DNA of 38,471 nucleotides from Streptococcus orisratti DSM 15617 (GCF_000380105.1 NZ_KB904461.1:3361-41831), one strand, 5' to 3'; counted from the first letter of the stretch, positions 23,795-32,636 are shown. Notes: generated by a model from the letters alone, not told the origin. A program made the numbers and translations.

Positions 23795-24154
23795 ATGGAC
23801 AAGATTATTTTGAAAGGTTGCCGTTTTTATGGTTATCACGGTGCTTTTGTTGAGGAACAGACCTTAGGTCAAATTTTTGTCATTGATTGTACTTTACAGG
23901 TGGATTTAGAAAAAGCAGCACAGACAGATGACTTGGAAGACACGGTACACTATGGGATGGTTTTTGAGACGATTCAACGTCAGGTAGAAGGGAAAAAATA
24001 CAAACTGATTGAACGTTTAGCTGGTGCTATTTGTGAGGATATTTTTGAACAATTTGCTGCTGTACAAGTTATCACTCTTCGTATTACCAAAGAAAATCCT
24101 CCGATTAAGGGACATTATGATGCGGTAGGAGTTGAATTGGAGCGTAGTCGATGA
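23795..24154 (+). CDS. folB: Dihydroneopterin aldolase
   Basis: This 119-residue enzyme removes glycolaldehyde from dihydroneopterin to give hydroxymethyl-dihydropterin. The start ILKGCRFYGYHGAFVEEQ carries the active-site Tyr and Glu pattern. A lysine and glutamate (ITKENPPIKGHYDAVGVE) close the family signature. It starts nine bases after folP and overlaps folK by four bases (ATGA). Confidence 0.95.
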   Translation: MDKIILKGCRFYGYHGAFVEEQTLGQIFVIDCTLQVDLEKAAQTDDLEDTVHYGMVFETIQRQVEGKKYKLIERLAGAICEDIFEQFAAVQVITLRITKENPPIKGHYDAVGVELERSR

Positions 24155-24624
24155 CACGCGTGTATTTAAGTTTGGGTTCAAATATTGGAGACAGACGAGA
24201 CTATCTGAATAGAGCAATTACCGCCTTATCAAAGCTGCCGAGAACACAACTTATTGAGGTGTCCTCACTCTATGAAACACCAGCTTGGGGTCTGACAGAT
24301 CAAGATGATTTTTTCAACCTCTGTTGTGAACTTGAAACACAGCTTAAATCGCAAGAATTGCTCGGCCATTGTCAAAGAATAGAAAAGGAACTCGACCGTG
24401 TTCGGCATCAACATTGGGGGCCAAGAACCTTGGATATTGACATCCTGCTTTTTGGTGAGGAAGTCATTGATACGGAAGTACTCAAAATCCCTCATCCCTA
24501 CATGACTCAGCGGGCTTTTGTTCTGGTGCCTCTTTTGGAACTTGATCCAGACTTAAGAGTTAAGGGAGAAAAACTCTCTGAAAAATTACTCCAACTGGAC
24601 ACCAGTCACATTGTAAAAGTTTAG
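24151..24624 (+). CDS. folK: 2-amino-4-hydroxy-6-hydroxymethyldihydropteridine diphosphokinase
   Basis: This 157-residue enzyme adds diphosphate to hydroxymethyl-dihydropterin, giving the FolP substrate. It shows YLSLGSNIGDRRDYL at the N-terminus and the signature VRHQHWGPRTLDIDILLFG near residues 88-106, with the two metal-binding aspartates in DID. Its start overlaps the folB stop. It is the last folate gene; a terminator follows after about 40 bases. Confidence 0.95.
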   Translation: MTRVYLSLGSNIGDRRDYLNRAITALSKLPRTQLIEVSSLYETPAWGLTDQDDFFNLCCELETQLKSQELLGHCQRIEKELDRVRHQHWGPRTLDIDILLFGEEVIDTEVLKIPHPYMTQRAFVLVPLLELDPDLRVKGEKLSEKLLQLDTSHIVKV

Positions 24625-24632
24625 AATTCCTA

Positions 24633-24661
24633 TCGTCAAATCTTGTGTTTTTTGATATAAT
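24633..24661 (+). promoter_or_regulatory. murB promoter
   Basis: TCGTCA at 24633 and a perfect TATAAT at 24656 are 17 bases apart. A second TATAAT follows at 24662. The predicted start lies inside the folK terminator stem. Confidence 0.6.
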
Positions 24662-24664
24662 TAT

Positions 24665-24687
24665 AATCGGCTTTGTGCCGATTTTTT
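24665..24687 (+). terminator. folK terminator
   Basis: AATCGGC-TTTGT-GCCGATT is a perfect 7-bp stem with a T-run. It begins right at the -10 boxes of the murB promoter. Confidence 0.85.
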
Positions 24688-24713
24688 AGTATTGAAAAGT
24701 TTGGAAAGAAATC

Positions 24714-25631
24714 ATGATTAATTTTTTAAATGAAGAGTTAAAGGGAATTGACATTCGTGTTGCTGAACCTCTAAAAAAGTACACCTATACAAAAGTAGGA
24801 GGCCCAGTAGACTATTTGGCCTTTCCTAGAAATCGCTATGAGCTGTCTCGGATTGTCAAGTTTGCAAATGCTCATAGCCTACCTTGGATGGTTTTGGGAA
24901 ACGCTAGTAATATTATTGTGCGAGATGGGGGTATCCGTGGCTTTGTCATTATGTTTGATAAGCTCAATGGAGTGACAGTTGACGGTTATGTTATTGAAGC
25001 AGAAGCAGGAGCCAATCTGATTGAGACGACCCGTGTTGCAAAATTCCATAGTTTAACTGGCTTTGAATTTGCCTGTGGCATTCCTGGTAGCATTGGTGGA
25101 GCTGTCTTTATGAATGCTGGAGCCTACGGTGGTGAGATTGCTCACATTTTGATTTCTGCCCAAGTGTTGACTAAAGAAGGAAATATCAAAACCATTGAAG
25201 GACGCGATATGAAATTTGGCTACCGCCATTCGGTTGTTCAAGATACAGGAGATGTGGTTATTTCTGCTAAATTTGCTCTTAGGGCGGGGGATTATGTCAA
25301 AATCAGTCAAGAGATGGCTCGCTTGACCCATCTGCGTGAATTAAAACAACCCCTAGAATATCCGTCGTGCGGATCTGTATTTAAGCGACCACTTGGTCAT
25401 TTTGCTGGTCAGCTGATTAGTGAAGCCAACTTAAAAGGTTACCGTATCGGTGGCGTTGAAGTGAGTAAAAAACATGCTGGTTTTATGGTTAATGTCGCTG
25501 ACGGCTGTGCTAAAGATTATGAAGATTTAATTACTTATGTCATTGAGGCTGTCGAAGCTCATTCTGGTATTCGTTTAGAGCCAGAAGTTCGAATTATTGG
25601 AGAAAAGCTTTCTGACAAGTCTAATGAATAG
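24714..25631 (+). CDS. murB: UDP-N-acetylenolpyruvoylglucosamine reductase
   Basis: This 305-residue FAD enzyme makes UDP-N-acetylmuramate with NADPH, the second committed step of peptidoglycan precursor synthesis. FAD-domain motifs are [35 protein letters not shown] and [20 protein letters not shown]. The substrate domain has [11 protein letters not shown] and [11 protein letters not shown] with the catalytic serine. These are the type II form usual in Firmicutes. Confidence 0.96.
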   Translation: MINFLNEELKGIDIRVAEPLKKYTYTKVGGPVDYLAFPRNRYELSRIVKFANAHSLPWMVLGNASNIIVRDGGIRGFVIMFDKLNGVTVDGYVIEAEAGANLIETTRVAKFHSLTGFEFACGIPGSIGGAVFMNAGAYGGEIAHILISAQVLTKEGNIKTIEGRDMKFGYRHSVVQDTGDVVISAKFALRAGDYVKISQEMARLTHLRELKQPLEYPSCGSVFKRPLGHFAGQLISEANLKGYRIGGVEVSKKHAGFMVNVADGCAKDYEDLITYVIEAVEAHSGIRLEPEVRIIGEKLSDKSNE

Positions 25632-25662
25632 ATGTGCTCATCTAAGGTTATAAAGGTTACTG

Positions 25663-25722
25663 CTTGTTCAACAAGGTGTAAGCATGTGAACTTTCCTTTC
25701 TTGAAGATGTGACCCCCTTGTT
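25663..25722 (+). promoter_or_regulatory. Leader with two alternative hairpins before potA
   Basis: AACAAGG at 25670-25676 can pair with CTTGTT just upstream (25663-25668, very tight) or with CCTTGTT at 25716-25722 across a long loop. A T-poor tail follows, so this is not a classical terminator. It could be an attenuator for the polyamine transporter or chance. Confidence 0.3.
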
Positions 25723-25751
25723 AAAAATAGAATATAGAGGTTTTATGAGAA

Positions 25752-26906
25752 TTGACTAATCCAATCATTGCATTTAATAATGTGTCAAAAGTTTTCGAAG
25801 ATAACGATACCGTTGTTTTGAAAAACATTAATTTTGAACTGGAAGAAGGGAAATTTTACACCCTTCTAGGTGCTTCAGGTAGTGGAAAGTCCACTATTTT
25901 AAATATCATTGCTGGTCTCTTAGACGCTTCATCGGGTGATGTTTATCTGGATGGCAAACGAATCAATGATGTCCCAACCAATAAACGCGATGTCCACACT
26001 GTTTTTCAAAATTATGCTCTTTTTCCACATATGAATGTTTTTGAAAATGTCGCTTTTGCTTTAAAACTAAAAAAGGTAGACAAAAAGGAAATTGAAATCC
26101 GAGTAAAAGAAGCTCTGAAAATGGTGCAATTGGAAGGGTTTGAGAAACGTCCTATTCAAAAATTATCAGGTGGTCAGCGTCAGCGTGTAGCGATTGCACG
26201 TGCCATTATTAATCAACCGCGTGTTGTTCTCTTGGATGAACCGCTATCGGCTCTTGATTTAAAACTACGAACGGAAATGCAGTACGAATTGCGAGAGTTA
26301 CAGCAACGTCTTGGAATCACTTTTGTTTTTGTCACACATGATCAAGAAGAAGCCTTGGCGATGTCAGACTGGATTTTTGTCATGAATGAGGGGGAAATTG
26401 TTCAATCGGGGACACCTGTTGATATCTATGATGAACCAATTAACCATTTTGTAGCAAATTTTATCGGGGAATCTAATATTCTGTCCGGTAAAATGATTAA
26501 AGATTATTTGGTAGAATTTAACGGCAAACGTTTTGAGGCGGTTGATGGTGGGATGCGTCCCAATGAACCAGTTGAAATTGTCATTCGTCCTGAGGATTTG
26601 CAGATTACGCTGCCAGAAGAAGGTAAATTGCAAGTCAAGGTTGACACGCAGCTTTTTCGGGGGGTTCACTATGAAATTATCGCCTACGATGAATTAGGCA
26701 ACGAATGGATGATCCATTCTACGCGTAAGGCTATTGAGGGTGAGGTTATTGGGTTGAATTTTACCCCAGAAGATATTCATATCATGCGTCTCAATGAGAC
26801 TGAAGAAGAGTTTGATGCGCGTATTGAAGAATATGTGGAAATTGAAGAGCATGAAGATGGTCTGATTAATGCCATTGAGGAGGAGAGACATGAAGAAAAC
26901 CTCTAG
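25752..26906 (+). CDS. potA: Spermidine/putrescine ABC transporter ATP-binding protein
   Basis: This 384-residue ATPase energises polyamine import with PotB, PotC and PotD. Walker A is GASGSGKST, the signature [15 protein letters not shown] and Walker [18 protein letters not shown]-type regulatory domain fills the C-terminus from about residue 235. The start is TTG at 25752, as I recall for the pneumococcal gene. AGAGG at 25736-25740 is the nearest ribosome-binding site. An out-of-frame ATG at 25745 would make a four-residue peptide whose stop overlaps this start. The gene overlaps potB by 17 bases. Confidence 0.95.
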   Translation: MTNPIIAFNNVSKVFEDNDTVVLKNINFELEEGKFYTLLGASGSGKSTILNIIAGLLDASSGDVYLDGKRINDVPTNKRDVHTVFQNYALFPHMNVFENVAFALKLKKVDKKEIEIRVKEALKMVQLEGFEKRPIQKLSGGQRQRVAIARAIINQPRVVLLDEPLSALDLKLRTEMQYELRELQQRLGITFVFVTHDQEEALAMSDWIFVMNEGEIVQSGTPVDIYDEPINHFVANFIGESNILSGKMIKDYLVEFNGKRFEAVDGGMRPNEPVEIVIRPEDLQITLPEEGKLQVKVDTQLFRGVHYEIIAYDELGNEWMIHSTRKAIEGEVIGLNFTPEDIHIMRLNETEEEFDARIEEYVEIEEHEDGLINAIEEERHEENL

Positions 26907-27684
26907 TCTGTTCTCTGTACCCTATCTACTTTGGATTGCTTTATTTGTTGTTGCACCCTTGTTCCTCTTGCTTTATCAATCGTTTTTTGATATTCAAGGT
27001 CACTTTACTCTTGCTAACTATGCGACTTTCTTTAGTTCATGGACCTACCTTCGTATGAGTTTTAATTCCATAATTTATGCCGGAGTTATTACCTTGGTGA
27101 CACTTATTATTAGTTACCCAGCTGCTTATTTATTGACAAAACTCAAACACAAGCAACTGTTGTTGATGTTGATTGTTTTACCTACTTGGGTTAATCTCTT
27201 GTTAAAGGCTTACGCTTTTATGGGGATTTTTGGTCATCAAGGTGGTGTCAATGCCTTTTTAGAATTTGTTGGTATCGGGCCAAAGCAAATTTTATTTACG
27301 GATTTTTCTTTCATTTTTGTTGCCTCCTATATTGAGATTCCTTTTATGCTCTTGCCAATTTTTAATGCACTCGACGATATTGATGACAACGTCATCAATG
27401 CCAGTTATGACTTAGGAGCAACCGATGCACAAACCTTTACCAGAGTGATTTTTCCACTATCTCTAAATGGTGTCAGAAGTGGGGTTCAGTCTGTTTTCAT
27501 TCCTAGTTTAAGTCTCTTTATGCTGACCCGTTTAATTGGAGGAAATCGAGTGATTACGCTTGGAACCGCTATTGAGCAACATTTTCTCACAACACAAAAC
27601 TGGGGAATGGGGTCAACGATTGGTGTGATTTTAATTATGGCAATGCTAGCAACCATGTGGCTAACGAAGGAGAGACAAAAATGA
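26890..27684 (+). CDS. potB: Spermidine/putrescine ABC transporter permease PotB
   Basis: This 264-residue membrane protein has about six helices and the permease EAA-type loop [22 protein letters not shown] near residues 180-200. An earlier ATG at 26869 exists, but ATG 26890 follows GAGGAGGAG and matches the usual N-terminus [19 protein letters not shown]. It lies within the potABCD operon, overlapping potA by 17 bases and potC by four. It forms the channel together with PotC. Confidence 0.94.
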   Translation: MKKTSSLFSVPYLLWIALFVVAPLFLLLYQSFFDIQGHFTLANYATFFSSWTYLRMSFNSIIYAGVITLVTLIISYPAAYLLTKLKHKQLLLMLIVLPTWVNLLLKAYAFMGIFGHQGGVNAFLEFVGIGPKQILFTDFSFIFVASYIEIPFMLLPIFNALDDIDDNVINASYDLGATDAQTFTRVIFPLSLNGVRSGVQSVFIPSLSLFMLTRLIGGNRVITLGTAIEQHFLTTQNWGMGSTIGVILIMAMLATMWLTKERQK

Positions 27685-28466
27685 AAAAAATTGCAAATTT
27701 ATATTTGACTCTTGTCTTTGTTATCCTTTATGTTCCAATTGCTTATTTGATTTTTTACTCTTTCAATTCTGCTGGTGATATGAATGGCTTTACAGGGTTT
27801 ACTTTGGAACATTACCAAACAATGTTCGAAGATAGTCGTCTCATGTTGATTTTGGTACAGACATTCTTTTTAGCCTTCTTGAGTGCCTTAATTGCAACTA
27901 TTATTGGTACTTTCGGAACGATTTTTATTTATCAAACTAAATCAAAATATCAGAATGCTCTTTTATCTCTGAATAATGTCTTACTAGTTTCCCCTGATGT
28001 TATGATTGGTGCTAGTTTCCTTATTTTGTTCACGATGCTAGGTTTTCTAGGGTTCCAGCTCGGTTTCCTATCAGTACTACTCAGTCACGTTGCCTTTTCA
28101 ATTCCAATTGTGGTGCTTATGGTATTGCCCCGTCTCAAAGAGATGAATGATGATATGATTAAAGCGGCTTATGATTTAGGTGCAAGCACTTGGCAGATGT
28201 TGCGTGAGGTTATGCTCCCCTATCTAACCCCAGGAATTATTTCAGGCTTCTTTATGGCCTTTACCTATTCATTGGATGATTTTGCAGTCACTTTCTTTGT
28301 CACTGGGAATGGCTTTTCAACCCTATCTGTTGAAATTTACTCACGAGCACGTAAAGGAATTTCTTTAGAAATCAATGCTTTATCTACTATTGTCTTCTTA
28401 TTTAGTGTCTTGTTGGTGATTGGCTACTATTTTATTTCACAGGAGAAGGAGGAAAAGCATGCGTAA
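27681..28466 (+). CDS. potC: Spermidine/putrescine ABC transporter permease PotC
   Basis: This is the second permease, 261 residues and about six helices, with the EAA-type loop KAAYDLGASTWQMLREVMLPYL. The start is ATG 27681, in the overlap ATGA with potB and after AAGGAGAG; a more upstream ATG at 27657 lies inside potB. The conserved FAVTFFVTGNGFSTLSVEIY segment follows the loop. It overlaps potD by eight bases. Confidence 0.94.
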   Translation: MKKIANLYLTLVFVILYVPIAYLIFYSFNSAGDMNGFTGFTLEHYQTMFEDSRLMLILVQTFFLAFLSALIATIIGTFGTIFIYQTKSKYQNALLSLNNVLLVSPDVMIGASFLILFTMLGFLGFQLGFLSVLLSHVAFSIPIVVLMVLPRLKEMNDDMIKAAYDLGASTWQMLREVMLPYLTPGIISGFFMAFTYSLDDFAVTFFVTGNGFSTLSVEIYSRARKGISLEINALSTIVFLFSVLLVIGYYFISQEKEEKHA

Positions 28467-29532
28467 ACTTTATTCTTTTGTGGCAGGGGTTGTTGCCATC
28501 ATTCTCATTTTATTTTGCTTTGCTTTTTATTTGCAAAAGAGTTCAAGTTCCGGAAGTCAGTCTGATAAGTTGGTGATTTACAATTGGGGAGATTACATTG
28601 ATCCTGAACTTTTAACCAAGTTTACTAAAGAGACAGGTATTGAAGTCCAATATGAGACCTTTGATTCCAACGAAGCTATGTACACTAAGATTAAGCAAGG
28701 CGGAACTACCTATGATATCGCTGTTCCTTCTGATTACATGATTGATAAGATGATTAAGGAAAATCTTTTGGTTAAACTGGACAAATCACAAATCAGTGGC
28801 TTGGATAATATAGGGGATGAATTCTTAGGACTGAGTTTTGATCCCAAAAATGATTATTCCATTCCATATTTTTGGGGAACAGTCGGAATTGTTTACAACA
28901 CAACAATGGTCAAACAAGCACCAGAACACTGGAAGGATTTATGGCGAGAAGAATACCGAAATGATATCATGTTGGTTGATGGTGCGCGTGAGATTATGGG
29001 GTTAGGTCTAAATACTTTAGGATATAGTTTAAATACTAAAAATTACGAGCGTCTAGAAGAAGTAGAACAAAAACTAAATAGTTTAACTCCTAATATCAAG
29101 GCTATTGTCGGTGATGAAATGAAGGGGTATATGATTCAAGGTGATGCAGCCATCGGTGTCACTTTTTCAGGCGAAGCTAGTGAAATGCTGAGTTCAAATG
29201 AAGATTTGCGCTATGTGGTACCGAGTGAGGGTTCTAATCTTTGGTTTGACAATCTTGTTATTCCAAAAACAGTAAAACATAAGAAAGAAGCTTATGCTTT
29301 CATTAGCTTTATGTTGGATCCTAAGAATGCTGCACAAAATGCTGAATATATTGGTTATGCAACACCAAATAAAGCCGCTAAAGCCTTGTTACCAGATGAC
29401 ATTAAAAATGATAAAGCTTTTTATCCTTCTGAAAAAACCATTGCTAATCTCGAGGTTTATGATAATCTAGGTGAGAAATGGTTAGGTATATATAATGACC
29501 TCTATCTTCAATTCAAGATGTACCGAAAATAG
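28459..29532 (+). CDS. potD: Spermidine/putrescine-binding protein PotD
   Basis: This 357-residue extracellular substrate-binding protein begins with a membrane segment (residues 6-26) that lacks a lipobox cysteine, so it is anchored by an uncleaved or signal-type helix, as I recall for pneumococcal PotD. The mature domain starts LVIYNWGDYIDPELL. The ligand-binding region includes TYDIAVPSDYMI, YFWGTVGIVYN, GDAAIGVTFSGEA and SNLWFDNLVIPKT, with the acidic and aromatic residues that hold the polyamine. ATG 28459 follows AAGGAGG. It is the last gene of potABCD and is followed by a long hairpin. Confidence 0.95.
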   Translation: MRKLYSFVAGVVAIILILFCFAFYLQKSSSSGSQSDKLVIYNWGDYIDPELLTKFTKETGIEVQYETFDSNEAMYTKIKQGGTTYDIAVPSDYMIDKMIKENLLVKLDKSQISGLDNIGDEFLGLSFDPKNDYSIPYFWGTVGIVYNTTMVKQAPEHWKDLWREEYRNDIMLVDGAREIMGLGLNTLGYSLNTKNYERLEEVEQKLNSLTPNIKAIVGDEMKGYMIQGDAAIGVTFSGEASEMLSSNEDLRYVVPSEGSNLWFDNLVIPKTVKHKKEAYAFISFMLDPKNAAQNAEYIGYATPNKAAKALLPDDIKNDKAFYPSEKTIANLEVYDNLGEKWLGIYNDLYLQFKMYRK

Positions 29533-29540
29533 TATAGTCT

Positions 29541-29604
29541 AAAAGAGTCTAAGGGACTGCATATAGGAGGTCAAACAAAGATCTTCTGCGGTTTAGGCTC
29601 TTTT
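29541..29604 (+). terminator. Long two-part hairpin after potD
   Basis: AAAAGAGTCTAA at 29541 pairs with TTAGGCTCTTTT at 29593-29604 with one wobble. Inside, AGGAGGTC pairs with GATCTTCT. The right arm ends in a short T-run. It is most likely the pot operon terminator, unusually long. Confidence 0.7.
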
Positions 29605-29622
29605 GAATTTATAAAAATCTCC

Positions 29623-29651
29623 TCGAAACTTAGTATGAGTTTTGGTACAAT
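29623..29651 (+). promoter_or_regulatory. Promoter upstream of the chloride channel gene
   Basis: TCGAAA at 29623 and TACAAT at 29646 are 17 bases apart. The start codon is 187 bases further on, so the leader would contain the whole BOX-like element. Confidence 0.5.
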
Positions 29652-29679
29652 AGAGGGAGAAAGAGTGATAGAAGTTCTA

Positions 29680-29783
29680 ATACTCTTCGAAAATCAAAAT
29701 TATCCGTTGTCAACTTGCCTTGATGAACTCAAGTTCTATCGTCGGCTTCGTTTCCTAGGCTACTTTTGATTTTCATTGAGTAT
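29680..29783. repeat. BOX-like repeat element, copy 2
   Basis: It begins ATACTCTTCGAAAATCAAA and ends TTTGATTTTCATTGAGTAT. The ends are 19-base inverted copies differing at three positions. The first 16 bases are those of pneumococcal boxA, and the right end with CTAGGCTACTTTTGATTTTC is like boxC. The interior holds a short stem (TTGATGAACTCAA) and TTCTATC, as in boxB. Its length, 104 bp, is close to that of the copy at 16649-16749. Confidence 0.82.
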
Positions 29784-29837
29784 AACATTGTCTTTTATGT
29801 TCTAGATTTCTTACCGCAAGGCAAAAATGGAGATATT

Positions 29838-31370
29838 ATGCATAATCATCATGAGGAATTCCAGTTTGCTACTGGTTCCATTTTAAATTTCGTTTGGCGA
29901 GGCATTCTTATCGGTATTGCCTCTGGTGTCGTTGTTAGTCTTTTTAGACTATTTATTGAGCTAATTTTCGAACAAGTTAAGTCTTTTTATCATCAAGCTC
30001 AGTCCAATCCTCTCTTGCTATTGCCTCTTGCTGCAATTAGTTTGATGTGTGTCATCTTTATTGGTATTCTCATTAAGTCAGACTCTGATATTAAAGGTTC
30101 GGGGATTCCTCATGTTGAGGGGGAATTGAAAGGCTTACTTCACCCTAATTGGTTGAGTGTCCTCTGGAAAAAATTTGTAGGTGGTATTCTTGCCATTTCT
30201 ATGGGACTTATGTTGGGACGTGAAGGTCCAAGCATTCAATTGGGAGCTATGACTGCTAAAGGTTTGGCACACTTTTTAGAAGCAAGTCGTGTTGAAAAAC
30301 GTGTTTTGATAGCAGGTGGTGCAGCAGCAGGCTTGTCTGCCGCCTTTAATGCACCAATTGCTGGCTTACTCTTTGTCGTGGAAGAAGTTTATCATCACTT
30401 TTCAAGTCTTGTTTGGGTGACAGCATTAGTTGCTAGTTTAGTTGCAAATTTTATTTCACTTAATATTTTTGGTTTGACGCCTGTTTTGGCTATGCCAGGA
30501 AATCTTCCTTCTCTTGAACTTAAACAATATTGGATTTTTCTATTATTGGGTATTTTTTTGGGTGTTTTGGGTTATATCTATGAGATTGTCATTCTAAATG
30601 TTGGTAATTTTTATGATAAACTGGGGAAAATGTTGCGTCTACCATCGTATTTTTATGGTCTTATCGCGGTTGTCTTAACCTTGCCTATTGCTTATTTTTT
30701 CCCACAACTTCTAGGTGGGGGTAACAGTATCATCACTTCTTTATCAGATAGTCACCTTACTTTGGAAATTGCCTTGCTGTTTTTTATCATACGGTTTGTC
30801 TGGAGTATGATTTCCTACGGTAGCGGTCTTCCGGGAGGAATTTTTCTTCCGATTTTGACCCTCGGTGCTTTGGCAGGATTATCTTTTGCTCTCTTTTTTG
30901 AAAATATGCGGTTGCTTGATGCCAGCATCCTCCCTTTGTTTATTGTGCTTGGTATGGCAGGTTACTTCGGTGCTATATCAAAAGCTCCGCTAACGGCAAT
31001 GATTTTAGTGACAGAGATGGTTGGAGATCTTCGCCAATTGATGGCCATCGGTGTGGTAACTCTGGTTTCCTATCTGACAATGGACATTTGTAAAGGAGAA
31101 CCAATTTATGAAGCCATGCTTGCTAAAATGACCCTCCCATCTAATCGTGAGGTCATTGAACCGACCTTGATTGAACTCACAGTTTCAGATAAAATAGCTG
31201 GTAAATATGTTAAAGAATTAACTCTCCCCAAAAATGTTCTCATCACGACACAAGTTCATCATAAACAAGCAGAAGTTGTTACAGGAAATACACGTTTGAC
31301 AGCAGGGAACACCATTTTTCTAGTTGTAAATGAACCTGAGATTGACACTGTCAGAAAACTGTTAATGTAA
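29838..31370 (+). CDS. CLC-family chloride/proton antiporter with C-terminal TrkA_C domain
   Basis: This 510-residue membrane protein exchanges chloride for protons. The selectivity motifs are GSGIPHVEGEL, GREGPSIQLGA (with the gating glutamate) and GSGLPGGIFLPIL. The internal proton glutamate is in FVVEEVYHHF. GREGP, rather than the altered motif of fluoride-type CLC proteins, favours chloride. A soluble C-terminal domain of about 70 residues (IELTVSDKIAGKYVKEL onward) is a TrkA_C/RCK_C fold that may sense a ligand. ATG 29838 is chosen because TGGAGAT precedes it; the open frame from 29766 would run through part of the BOX element. Confidence 0.92.
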   Translation: MHNHHEEFQFATGSILNFVWRGILIGIASGVVVSLFRLFIELIFEQVKSFYHQAQSNPLLLLPLAAISLMCVIFIGILIKSDSDIKGSGIPHVEGELKGLLHPNWLSVLWKKFVGGILAISMGLMLGREGPSIQLGAMTAKGLAHFLEASRVEKRVLIAGGAAAGLSAAFNAPIAGLLFVVEEVYHHFSSLVWVTALVASLVANFISLNIFGLTPVLAMPGNLPSLELKQYWIFLLLGIFLGVLGYIYEIVILNVGNFYDKLGKMLRLPSYFYGLIAVVLTLPIAYFFPQLLGGGNSIITSLSDSHLTLEIALLFFIIRFVWSMISYGSGLPGGIFLPILTLGALAGLSFALFFENMRLLDASILPLFIVLGMAGYFGAISKAPLTAMILVTEMVGDLRQLMAIGVVTLVSYLTMDICKGEPIYEAMLAKMTLPSNREVIEPTLIELTVSDKIAGKYVKELTLPKNVLITTQVHHKQAEVVTGNTRLTAGNTIFLVVNEPEIDTVRKLLM

Positions 31371-31407
31371 GATTAAAAAATCCATCTATAAAATATCTTG
31401 TATCCCC

Positions 31408-31436
31408 TTTCATTTTATCCTGCTTTTTGATACAAT
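31408..31436 (+). promoter_or_regulatory. licT promoter
   Basis: A weak TTTCAT and a TACAAT are 17 bases apart, ending 12 bases before the antiterminator sequence. Confidence 0.5.
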
Positions 31437-31447
31437 TATGTGGAAGA

Positions 31448-31475
31448 GGATTGTTACTGATAAGCAGGCAAAACC
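31448..31475 (+). promoter_or_regulatory. RAT antiterminator site in the licT leader
   Basis: The 28-base site starts GGATTGTTACTGATAAGCAG and ends GCAAAACC, the classic ribonucleic antiterminator target of BglG/LicT proteins. Its last bases overlap the left arm of the following terminator, so binding of LicT prevents termination. The gene is therefore likely autoregulated. Confidence 0.92.
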
Positions 31476-31523
31476 TAGATACTCGATGAAGTCTTTGGAC
31501 TGATTTTTCGGTGTATCTAGGTT
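31472..31523 (+). terminator. LicT-controlled terminator before licT
   Basis: AACCTAGATAC and GTATCTAGGTT are perfect 11-bp arms enclosing about 30 bases, followed by ATTTATAT. The left arm shares bases with the RAT site. Confidence 0.85.
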
Positions 31524-31552
31524 ATTTATATCTCATTTGTAGGAGGACTAGA

Positions 31553-32389
31553 ATGAAAATTGACAAGGTCTACAATAACAATGTTGTCCAAATTAGAGAA
31601 GACAGCGGGGAAGAGGCTATTGTTATGGGCAAGGGGCTAGGCTTTCAGAAAAAAGTAGGAGATGAGTTAGATCTTTCAAAGATTGAAAAGAAATTTGTCC
31701 TAGAAGATAGTAATATTGCTAATGAGTTGTCTAGGGTTTATGTAGATCTTAGTAATGAAGAGATTGAGGCTGTTTTTGATATTATCAAACATGCTCAAGA
31801 GGGGTTGGGAGTGACTTTCGAAACATCTCTTTATATTTCTTTGGCAGATCATTTGCATTTCACGCTCATTCGCCTTAAAGATAAATTAACGATTGACAAC
31901 CCATTGGGGTGGGAGGTGCGCAAGTTCTTTCCAAAAGAATTTCAGTTGGCTAAAGATGCCATTGAAATACTTAATAAGAAATTAGGGGTATGCTTACCTG
32001 AAGACGAAGCAGCCTCGATAGCTCTGCATTTCATCAATGCTGAAAAAGATGCGGGTATGGTGGAGAAAAATTATCAACTGTCAAAGACGGTTGCTGATAA
32101 TTTAGATATTGTTCGGCTTTATTATGGAACATCTTTTGATGAGGAATCCGTAAGTTATAATCGCTTTGTCACGCATGTCAGATATTTTGTTCAGCGCGTT
32201 TTGAATGGCTCTGTTCAAGGGAAAAATGATAGTTTTCTTTACGAACAAGTCAAACTAAACTATCCTGAAGCTTTTATCTGTACGCAACGTATCAAGGATT
32301 ATGTAGAGTCACGCTTTGACTTTCCAATGAGTCGTGATGAGCAGGTTTATCTGACAATTCATATTCAAAGACTTGAGGCTAGTAAGTGA
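31553..32389 (+). CDS. licT: Transcription antiterminator LicT (BglG family)
   Basis: This is a 278-residue RNA-binding regulator. Residues 1-55 are the CAT domain (MKIDKVYNNNVVQ, with GKGLGFQKKVGDELD), which binds the RAT hairpin as a dimer. Two PTS-regulation domains follow (about 70-165 and 175-278). Candidate phosphorylated histidines are in SLADHLHFTL and ALHFINAE (PRD1) and in VTHVRYF and TIHIQRL (PRD2). In this family the EII permease phosphorylates PRD1 when no sugar is present and HPr phosphorylates PRD2 to activate. The start is ATG 31553 behind AGGAGG. Its target, bglP, follows. Confidence 0.93.
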   Translation: MKIDKVYNNNVVQIREDSGEEAIVMGKGLGFQKKVGDELDLSKIEKKFVLEDSNIANELSRVYVDLSNEEIEAVFDIIKHAQEGLGVTFETSLYISLADHLHFTLIRLKDKLTIDNPLGWEVRKFFPKEFQLAKDAIEILNKKLGVCLPEDEAASIALHFINAEKDAGMVEKNYQLSKTVADNLDIVRLYYGTSFDEESVSYNRFVTHVRYFVQRVLNGSVQGKNDSFLYEQVKLNYPEAFICTQRIKDYVESRFDFPMSRDEQVYLTIHIQRLEASK

Positions 32390-32516
32390 AAAGTCCTTAA
32401 TTTTGCAGAAAAATGGCAAGTGTATTAAAGCCCTGCATTAAACCAGTAGTCTAGAGATAGAACCGTTTTATTCTTTCTTTAAAAATCAAACTCAGATGTC
32501 CTTGACTCGATTTTGT

Positions 32517-32540
32517 ACCTCAGTTTTTTCTGAGGTTTTT
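32517..32540 (+). terminator. licT terminator
   Basis: ACCTCAG-TTTTTT-CTGAGGT with a T-run. The stretch 32390-32825 between licT and bglP otherwise contains a 13-bp direct repeat, the cre site, the promoter and the RAT/terminator switch, and no gene. Confidence 0.88.
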
Positions 32541-32574
32541 AAATTTTTAAGTGGCTAATTTCATTATAGAACTT

Positions 32575-32612
32575 TCAGTTACAATTTGGTAAATTTAGGT
32601 CAGTTACAATTT
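32575..32612. repeat. 13-bp direct repeat upstream of the bglP promoter
   Basis: TCAGTTACAATTT occurs at 32575-32587 and again at 32600-32612, offset by 25 bases, 25 bases before the cre site. The second copy continues to TTTACTGA, giving TCAGT/ACTGA ends. It may bind a further regulator. Confidence 0.4.
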
Positions 32613-32636
32613 TTTACTGAAGATTAAAATTTTTTA

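Noticed and set aside
31511..31552. Longer LicT start
   Set aside because: The 14 extra residues come from the terminator region. AGGAGG before ATG 31553 and the usual CAT-domain start MKIDKVYNNN settle it.
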